DNA of 28,046 nucleotides from CAKZSU01 sp044223895 (lineage in GTDB: Bacteria > Patescibacteriota > Microgenomatia > UBA10105 > UBA927), in assembly GCA_044223895.1 (NCBI GenBank), contig JBGALL010000020.1, positions 1 through 28,046 of the forward strand, read 5' to 3'. Positions 22,587 to 28,046 of the stretch are shown piece after piece; position 1 is the first letter of the stretch, and every line of letters starts with the position of its first letter. The translations under genes were made by a program, and so were the position numbers. The notes under the pieces are model-generated. The model made no database searches. It was not told where the DNA came from and was given only the letters and a program-made list of their open reading frames with translations.

Positions 22587-22621
22587 TGCTATACTCCAGC
22601 TAATTTCCTGCTCGAAATTAG
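22587..22621 (+). promoter_or_regulatory. Extended -10 promoter and leader hairpin of the element B ATPase
   Basis: TGCTATACT (22587-22595) is an extended -10 box, identical to that of the 77-aa gene in element A. It is followed by a hairpin with 8-bp arms CTAATTTC (22600-22607) and GAAATTAG (22614-22621) that ends 3 nt before the ATG at 22625. The hairpin would sit in the leader and could limit ribosome access. Confidence 0.5.
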
Positions 22622-22624
22622 AGT

Positions 22625-25240
22625 ATGGAAATAGTACAAAACCTTAAAGCCAGCTATATTTTTGAAATTCTCAATAACACTGTAATTATTTTATTGAGAT
22701 TTGTACAAAACTACCTTCCAGCTTTGCTCGTATTTTTATTCTTTCTAGTTTTCTTATATGTATTTATTAAGCTTGTTCTTAAACTTTTAACAATCAGTTT
22801 GCATCTAAAGCAGAAATTTGCTGTCCTAGAAGTAAAACCACCTCAAGAAACGCTACAAAGCTCATATACTACCCAACAATTATTCTCTCTCATTCATGGC
22901 TTAGCAAAACAACGCTCCTGGCTGTACCATATGCTCGGGTTTCAAAAAAGTTATGCTTTTGAGATCGTATCCAGCAAAAACGAAGGGATACGATACCTTC
23001 TAAGAGTTAATGAAGAAGACGCTGATTTAATTAAAAAAGGTCTGATGTCATATTTGCCTGGGATTACTGTAACGGAGATTACTGACTACCTGCCTGAAAT
23101 TTTTAATGAAAGTAATGCAGCCGTTTTTGAGTTTGTGCTATCAAACCACTTCGCTTTTCCTTTAAAAAGACAGGACGAATTAAAGGAACATGATCCCATT
23201 GCATATATCACTGGGAGTATGACCAAACTTGCAGCAAACGAAGTTGTTGCTTTTCAACTAGTAGCCTCTCCCCTTAATAAAGGTTGGATCAGAGATATTA
23301 AGCGCATTTCCCATTTAATCTATTCAAATGATGATTTGGTTCAAGGACTTAAAAGCTCAAGTGGATTAGGTATAGTTAAATTTGTTTTTGGCGTTGCGTT
23401 GCAAATCTTAATGCTGCCACTAGGCTTATTTATATTTTTAGTGTCAGACGGTAAAGAAGGACCATTATTATCATTGGGCTTTGGTGGTAACAGGAAAAAA
23501 ACGCCTAACCCGTATCAGGAAGAATTAGAGTTATTAGTCAAGGGAAAACTTGATCAACCACTATTTACAGCATCAGTTCGGCTATTAGTACTGGGAAACA
23601 AACAAGATTCTTTCAAAAGAAACAGGGGGTTTATTTCTTCGCTATCTTCTCTTTCAAATTCATATCAGTCCATCCGGTTATCGTACTTTTCTAAATTTAA
23701 GCCATTAAATAGATTAAAAATATTTGCTTTTAAGAATAGATTACTAAGCTTTTTTGATAATTCCATTATGTCAGTCTCAGAAGTTTCGGATCTGTATCAT
23801 TTTCCGTTTACCCAAACGACCCGTACTGAAGATATCCAAAAAATCCATAGCAAGGAACTACCGGCTCCGGTTTCTTTAAAGAAAGCTACTGATTTAGATG
23901 TGGTTTTTGCCAAAATACCTACGGTGGTTCTACTACCATGATTGGTTTAAACCAGGAAGAAAGAAGGCGGCATATGTATATCTTGGGAGCAACGGGAACT
24001 GGTAAAGTCAACCATGCTTCTTTCTATGATTAACCAGACTTAAAAAACGGTAAGGGACTTTGTGTGATTGACCCGCATGGAGAGTTAATTGAGAGCATCT
24101 TGCCTTTAATCCAAAAAAGAGAGAATTAAGGATGTCGTCTATTTTAATCCTGATGATATTAGCTATCCTGTTGGGCTTAATTTACTGGAACTACCGACTG
24201 ACGTAACCGGAGATTTACTTTTAAGAGAAAAAGAACTGATAACGGAAAGCATTATTTCGCTGTTTCATAAAATTTATGATGATAAATACTCTGGCCCTCG
24301 AATGGAGTATATCTTAAGAAACACTATCCATACTGCATTTACAACCCAAAACCCGACACTATTTACCATTTATAAAATGCTTATCAATGAAGATTTTAGG
24401 AAAAAAGTAACTAGTAACTTACAGGATGAAAACTTACATGACTTTTGGAAGTATGAATTTAGTAAAGCCGGAGACTATCAGAAAGTCAAAATGATCTCGC
24501 CGATAACAAATAAGATCGGAAGGTTTTTGTTTTCTCCGACAGCAAAACGAATCCTGGAACAAGAAAAATCTACCATTAACTTTGACGATATCATGGATTC
24601 CGGCAAGATCCTTTTATGCAATGTTTCCAAAGGTAAAATTGGCGAAGACAACTCTGCTGTATTTGGTGCTTTGGTAATGACTAAAATTCAGTTAGCGGCA
24701 CTAAAGCGAGCTAGGCAAAAAAGTGCTGATAGAAGGGATTTTTATCTGTATGTTGATGAATTTCAAAACTTTGCTACTCCTTCATTTGCACAAATTCTTT
24801 CAGAAGCCAGAAAATATCGGCTTAATGCAATACTTGCCCATCAAACCACTTCTCAGTTAGAAGATAAATCTCTTGTGCATGTTACTCTGGCCAATACCGG
24901 AACAGTTATCTGTTTCAGGACGGCCAATCCGGAAGATGAGCGACTTATCCTCCCACAATTTATTCGCTATGTTCAACCTGGAGAAATAGACAACTTGCCC
25001 TCGTTCCACTTCTACATCAAAATTGCCGCCATCCGTCCAGAAGAACCTTTTTCAGGCGAGACAATTTTGCTAACTATCCCTGACAATGAGGCACTGGTTA
25101 AACAAATTATCGAAGCATCTAGGGAACACTTTGCTAAACAGTTCATAGCCACAGCATCAACATTTAAGCCAAAAACGATTGCAAATAAACGTAATTTTAA
25201 GACTAAATCCAGACGTAAAGGAGAGATTTTTCCTGACTGA
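22625..25240 (+). pseudogene. VirD4/TraD-like membrane ATPase, element B copy, with clustered frameshifts
   Basis: This is a close homologue of the 893-residue ATPase of element A. The first frame gives 438 residues with hydrophobic segments near residues 20-60 and 255-280. Around the Walker A site the frame changes about four times: one base missing near 23914, one extra G at 24007 (after GATGTGK), one base missing near 24038, and another shift near 24113. From about 24123 to the TGA at 25240 the frame is clean again and carries LYVDEFQNFATPSF and AHQTTSQLEDKS. Apart from the indels the two copies agree well over the damaged part (ERRRHMYILGATGTGK, GLCVIDPHGELIE). The gene may be dead, or the consensus may be wrong in this 200-nt patch. 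Confidence 0.8.
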
Positions 25241-25243
25241 AAA

Positions 25244-25329
25244 TGTAACAGCCGGCTGTTACAAAAAATGATGGCATTTTCAGGCCAAGGAAGTACTTTT
25301 TCTTTACCTCTTTTCCTTTCTAAGAAAGG
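25244..25329 (+). repeat. Perfect 20-nt palindrome and second hairpin between ATPase and Replic_Relax, element B
   Basis: TGTAACAGCCGGCTGTTACA (25244-25263) is a perfect palindrome starting 4 nt after the ATPase stop. A second hairpin CCTTTC-TAA-GAAAGG (25315-25329) leads into the strong ribosome binding site GGGAGGAATAA of the Replic_Relax gene, and its right arm overlaps the first bases of that site. Element A also has hairpins and the same GAGGAATAA motif at this place. The first palindrome might be a terminator, a processing site or a protein-binding site. Confidence 0.6.
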
Positions 25330-25341
25330 GAGGAATAACAT

Positions 25342-26112
25342 ATGACAATTGACGATCTAACCGACAAACAACTTGAAATATTATTGCTTATCTATCGTTT
25401 CCGTTTTCTCTATAGTACTCAAATTCAAAAATTCCTCAATCACAAAAATCATAGCCTTATTACCCGTTACCTAAAACAACTTACTGACTATCAACTCATC
25501 AACAGAATCTACTCCACCAAAAGAAGTGACATCAACTCACCGGCTATCTATTACTTAGCTACTAAAAGTAAGTCATTACTCAAAGACTATGAGAAGTGTA
25601 ACCCTGACGTTCTGAACCGAGTCTATAGAGAGAAGTACCGTTCTGAGGCTTTCAGAAACCATTGCTTGTTTTTGGCAGACCTCTACTTTGCTTTTCAATC
25701 TGCTGCTCAAAAACAAAAAGCAGTTTGTCACTTCTACACAGCTACAGATATCTCAGACATAGCATATGCCCCGTTGCCGCTTCCTGATGCGTATATAACG
25801 ATTAAGGAGGCGAAGAAACACACTAAACGCTATTTTCTGGATATCTTTAATGAAGGTATGCCAATGTTTGCTATTAGGAGGCGGATCTATCAATACTGCC
25901 GGTACTACAATGGCAACTTTTGGCAGGATCACAACAAGGACCCGTTTCCTAAAATATTCCTGATTTGCCCAACCCTTCGGGTTCAAAAATCATTACTTAA
26001 ATCTATTCCCCAAACATTCGAGGTAGAAGATGCTGATATTTCCTTCTTTCTTGGTTTGAAAGAAGACCTCATTAGGCAGGGAATCCGGCCGGATTCTTGG
26101 GAAGCAGCATAG
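25342..26112 (+). CDS. Replication-relaxation (Replic_Relax) family protein, element B copy
   Basis: A 256-residue homologue of the element A protein. The winged-helix-like N-terminus (KQLEILLLIYRFRFLYSTQI) and the core YAPLPLPDAYIT are kept. The acidic motif differs: FLDIFNEG here against FLEIIDGGE in A, so the proposed active-site residues are only partly conserved. The start has a strong ribosome binding site (GGGAGG, about 8 nt upstream). It follows the damaged ATPase gene, separated by about 100 nt with two hairpins, and ends at a strong bidirectional terminator. The role in DNA processing for transfer is inferred from the family and context. Confidence 0.8.
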   Translation: MTIDDLTDKQLEILLLIYRFRFLYSTQIQKFLNHKNHSLITRYLKQLTDYQLINRIYSTKRSDINSPAIYYLATKSKSLLKDYEKCNPDVLNRVYREKYRSEAFRNHCLFLADLYFAFQSAAQKQKAVCHFYTATDISDIAYAPLPLPDAYITIKEAKKHTKRYFLDIFNEGMPMFAIRRRIYQYCRYYNGNFWQDHNKDPFPKIFLICPTLRVQKSLLKSIPQTFEVEDADISFFLGLKEDLIRQGIRPDSWEAA

Positions 26113-26116
26113 AAGC

Positions 26117-26143
26117 AAACCGCGGGGTTATTCCCCGCGGTTT
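26117..26143. terminator. Bidirectional terminator between Replic_Relax and DUF2958 genes
   Basis: An 11-bp stem AAACCGCGGGG (26117-26127) / CCCCGCGGTTT (26133-26143) with a 5-nt loop sits 4 nt after the Replic_Relax stop. The stop codon of the convergent DUF2958 gene falls in the loop. A- and T-runs at the two ends are short (three bases) but continue the stem, so it can serve both strands. Confidence 0.75.
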
Positions 26144-26451
26144 ATCGGTATCTCTTTAATGTCCTTAAACTTAGTTGGCTTAAAGTACAAATCTCTTTCT
26201 ATACCCAGACCGAACTTACCCTTGTAACTCTCCAATTCATCAAGCGAAAAGTAGCCCCATTCATCATTCCAATCTCCAAAAATTGATACATATGCAAAAA
26301 ACGTTTGATCTTCCGGGTAATACTCGGTGGCATACCAAGTACCGGCACCAGTAGGATTAAAGAATCTAGCAATAACTAACGGATTGCTGTTTGCTTCTTG
26401 CCTTCCAGCCTTTTCGAACTCTTCCAGTAGATCCTTGGTTAGCAGTTTCAT
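26128..26451 (-). CDS. DUF2958 domain-containing protein
   Basis: A 107-residue protein that matches the DUF2958 pattern: MKLLTKDLLEEFEKAG at the start, IARFFNPTGAGTWYATEYYP in the middle, then GYFSLDELESYKGKFGLGIERDLYF. Members are common on plasmids and integrative elements and have no assigned activity. The start has a very strong ribosome binding site (AGGAGGT on the minus strand, about 8 nt before the ATG). It converges on Replic_Relax through a shared terminator. Its presence supports the mobile nature of this region. Confidence 0.85.
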   Translation of the reverse strand: MKLLTKDLLEEFEKAGRQEANSNPLVIARFFNPTGAGTWYATEYYPEDQTFFAYVSIFGDWNDEWGYFSLDELESYKGKFGLGIERDLYFKPTKFKDIKEIPINRGE

Positions 26452-26494
26452 AAATTTTCACCTCCTCTCTTGCAGCTTCCTGATAATTTTTTAT

Positions 26495-26518
26495 TGGGAA
26501 GCATGCCCATGCTTCCCA
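26495..26518. repeat. 11-bp inverted repeat with 2-nt loop
   Basis: TGGGAAGCATG (26495-26505) pairs with CATGCTTCCCA (26508-26518). It lies about 43 nt upstream of the DUF2958 start, in the 235-nt gap before the BlaI-like gene. It may be an operator for a dimeric regulator or a hairpin in the leader. Confidence 0.55.
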
Positions 26519-26550
26519 TACCTGGAGATTTTTTAAGCAGGGTGAATTTT

Positions 26551-26622
26551 GCAAGGGCGGAGCGAAGCGAAGTTCATTGGAGGCGAAGCCGGAAACCCTT
26601 GTAAAAGAGGGGTAAGACCCCT
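26551..26622 (+). other. Structured non-coding stretch before the BlaI promoter
   Basis: CAAGGG (26551-26556) can pair with CCCTTG (26596-26601), enclosing purine-rich units GGAGCGAAGCGAAG and GGAGGCGAAGCCGG. A second small hairpin is AGGGG-TAAGA-CCCCT (26608-26622). The base composition is richer in G than the surroundings. The frame of the BlaI gene is open through it, but the translation is unlike the family, so I treat it as non-coding. Confidence 0.4.
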
Positions 26623-26644
26623 TCTTAGGCTTTACGGAGAGTGC

Positions 26645-26679
26645 TTGAAGTTAAGGATAAAAGTATCTACAATCTGTAG
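26645..26679 (+). promoter_or_regulatory. BlaI-type promoter and operator
   Basis: TTGAAG (26645-26650) and TACAAT (26668-26673) are spaced by 17 nt. The dyad CTACA-ATC-TGTAG (26667-26679) overlaps the -10 box and contains the TACA/TGTA half-sites known for BlaI/MecI operators. Transcription would start near 26680, 7 nt before the ATG. This fits autorepression by the BlaI-like protein. Confidence 0.7.
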
Positions 26680-26686
26680 TAGAACT

Positions 26687-27067
26687 ATGAAAACAAAACC
26701 CTTAAGCGAATTAGAACAAGAAGTGATGAACATTGTTTGGGAGTTTGAGACATGTTCGGTGCGTGATGTTCTTGAGCAAATATCCAAACAGAAGGAACTC
26801 GCTTACACCACTGTTGCTACAATTCTTCAAAGGTTGTATGAGAAAGGCCTCGTGGTTCAGAAAGACAAGGATTTTATGGTTCACTATGCCGCTAGAGTTT
26901 CCAAAGAAGCCTACAGCAAAAATATGGCTAAATCGTTCATTCAAAAGTTTGTCGGCACTTTTGGTGACATTGCCATCGCATCTTTCGCAGAATCAGTGGA
27001 CAAGCTACCCAAAGAAAAGAAGGAGTACTTTTTAAGTCTCTTGGATCAATATGATAAGAATTCATAA
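26687..27067 (+). CDS. BlaI/MecI/CopY-family transcriptional repressor
   Basis: A 126-residue winged-helix repressor. It starts MKTKPLSELEQEVMNIVWEF and contains the family block VRDVLEQISKQKELAYTTVATILQRLYEKGLV (DNA recognition region, residues about 22-55). The C-terminal half (MAKSFIQKFVGTFGDIAIA) is the dimerisation part. The frame is open further upstream, but the ATG at 26687 fits both the family start and the promoter. It overlaps the M56 peptidase gene by 17 nt, the classical blaI-blaR1 arrangement, in which the peptidase inactivates the repressor on a signal. The target genes beyond its own promoter are unknown. Confidence 0.92.
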   Translation: MKTKPLSELEQEVMNIVWEFETCSVRDVLEQISKQKELAYTTVATILQRLYEKGLVVQKDKDFMVHYAARVSKEAYSKNMAKSFIQKFVGTFGDIAIASFAESVDKLPKEKKEYFLSLLDQYDKNS

Positions 27068-28043
27068 ACAACAAGTTGCTTTTATCGGGCTTGCGGGAAC
27101 GCTCTTTGTTCTCACGACCGTAATACTGAACAAATACGTTCCGCTTTTACTTCATCACACTGTGTATTACTGTCAGGAACTCCTGAACTCGTTTTCTATT
27201 CAGTTACCTAAAGGTTTGGGTTTTTCAATGTTTGGCGTTGCCTTTATTTTGATGGCAATAGTAGTTGCAAAATTTGCGATAACGGTCATTAAGATTCAGC
27301 AATTCAGAAGAAAATTGATCGCCAAACAAACAATAAACAACCAACTTAATACACTAGAAGAGAAACTAACTCTCAATGAGAGAGTTGTCTTAATTAAGGA
27401 TCGTAAGCCGCAAGCCTTTTGCTTTGGCATCCGTGACCCAAAGATTTATGTCTCAACGGGACTGTTGGAGATTACGACCTCTCATGAACTGGAGGCAGTA
27501 CTCCGTCATGAGAAATATCATTTGGAACATAAAGACAGTCTGACACTTTTGCTTGGTTCTGTGACAGCTTCATTGTTTCCTTTCTTCCCGGTTCTTACCG
27601 ATCTTGTTAATCAGTATCGGATAAAACGGGAACTCAATGCCGATCGCGCCGTTGTTCACTCAATGCCGGATGCATCTTCCCTGGTTTCCATTTTGAAAAA
27701 ACTTATCACCCAGGAATACGCACCCGCCTACGCTTTCACATCCTCACTGGCAGAGTGGGATACGCTCGAGTTGCGAATTAAAACCTTACTTAAGCAAAAA
27801 ACCGTCAAAGAAAATGTATCCTGGATGCGCCTTGGTGTTAGTGTTTTTTCCGCAGTAGTGATGTACACTCTTTTAATTGCACCGGTTAATGCGATTGAAC
27901 TTCATGATAGTCAGCAGGACGTGATGATGTTGTGCATGCAGGGGGATGAGTGTGTCAGCTGGTGTAAAGAGCACGCCACAGTTGTGCCTCCGATGAGTAA
28001 AATTCAAAATGCTTCCGTGCCGTATACTCCCGCTTCTTATTAA
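27051..28043 (+). CDS. M56 family (BlaR1-like) membrane metalloprotease, short sensor tail with cysteines
   Basis: A 330-residue membrane protease. Hydrophobic segments lie near residues 8-26, 55-80, 165-185 and 262-285. The zinc site is HEKYH near residue 155 with a downstream ELNADRAVV near residue 193 that supplies the third ligand. Such proteases cut BlaI-type repressors when an outer domain senses a signal. The large penicillin-binding sensor of true BlaR1 is absent. After the last membrane segment there are only about 45 residues, with MMLCMQGDECVSWCKEH: three Cys, several Met and a His. That suggests sensing of a metal or redox state in place of a beta-lactam, which is inference. The gene ends 3 nt before the window edge and is complete. 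Confidence 0.88.
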   Translation: MIRIHKQQVAFIGLAGTLFVLTTVILNKYVPLLLHHTVYYCQELLNSFSIQLPKGLGFSMFGVAFILMAIVVAKFAITVIKIQQFRRKLIAKQTINNQLNTLEEKLTLNERVVLIKDRKPQAFCFGIRDPKIYVSTGLLEITTSHELEAVLRHEKYHLEHKDSLTLLLGSVTASLFPFFPVLTDLVNQYRIKRELNADRAVVHSMPDASSLVSILKKLITQEYAPAYAFTSSLAEWDTLELRIKTLLKQKTVKENVSWMRLGVSVFSAVVMYTLLIAPVNAIELHDSQQDVMMLCMQGDECVSWCKEHATVVPPMSKIQNASVPYTPASY

Positions 28044-28046
28044 ACT

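Larger units (their letters stand above)
20778..28046. mobile_element. Integrative element B, left part, inserted at tRNA-His
   Basis: The element begins at the 3' end of tRNA-His and runs beyond the right edge. It carries a recombinase reading toward the tRNA, a small partner gene, a damaged VirD4-like ATPase, Replic_Relax, DUF2958 and a BlaI/M56 pair. The order recombinase, small gene, (divergent) ATPase, Replic_Relax mirrors element A. No second copy of the tRNA-His 3' end was seen before the window ends. The membership of the BlaI/M56 pair in the element is inferred. Confidence 0.65.

Noticed and set aside
26549..26686. N-terminal extension of the BlaI-like protein by 46 residues
   Set aside because: The extension lies over hairpins and the promoter/operator, and the family starts at the ATG at 26687.
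1..28046. CRISPR array, rRNA genes, or insertion sequence with a DDE transposase
   Set aside because: No regularly spaced repeats, no rRNA-like stretch and no transposase motifs were found by reading; the repeats seen are isolated hairpins.

Overview
The window looks like a chromosome segment of an AT-rich bacterium with a small genome, most likely of the Candidate Phyla Radiation (Patescibacteria, Microgenomates-like). The evidence is indirect: compact gene layout, many proteins I cannot place, tRNA genes with and without an encoded CCA, Replic_Relax/VirD4-like modules, and several genes whose -10 box lies only 5-10 nt before the start codon. TGA is used as a normal stop codon, which argues against the Gracilibacteria/Absconditabacteria recoded lineages. 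No database search was possible, so the taxonomic call is an inference.

The layout is a chromosomal island of about 11.6 kb (9104-20777) flanked on both sides by related integrative elements. Element A (left edge to about 9104) ends inside a tRNA-Leu(CAG)-like gene. It carries two unknown small genes, a Replic_Relax protein, a VirD4/HerA-like membrane ATPase, a KAP P-loop NTPase, an XRE repressor, and a serine recombinase read toward the tRNA. Element B (about 20778 to the right edge) abuts tRNA-His(GTG). It carries a serine recombinase whose reading frame runs into the tRNA, a small partner gene, a second copy of the ATPase (damaged by several indels), a second Replic_Relax gene, a DUF2958 gene, and a BlaI/M56 (BlaR1-like) pair. 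The transfer-like module (ATPase then Replic_Relax) is homologous and syntenic in both elements, but the recombinases and small partner genes differ. The elements therefore look modular, with swapped integration units and different cargo.

The chromosomal island holds a beta-CASP metallo-beta-lactamase ribonuclease with a corrupted 5' end, an NSUN-type RNA m5C methyltransferase, a divergent ATP-grasp ligase, and tRNAs Leu(TAA), Pro(TGG), Arg(TCT) and Gly(TCC). It also holds a four-gene operon (polyprenyl synthetase, class II photolyase, small membrane protein, DUF192 protein), two unknown proteins, and a secreted clan-A glycoside hydrolase-like protein split by a frameshift at a run of seven A.

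The main open question is whether three groups of frameshifts (9323-9560, 19807-19813, 23912-24115) are real decay, recoding, or consensus errors. Two of them are tight clusters inside otherwise clean genes. The tRNA-Leu(CAG) next to the first cluster also has acceptor halves that cannot pair.
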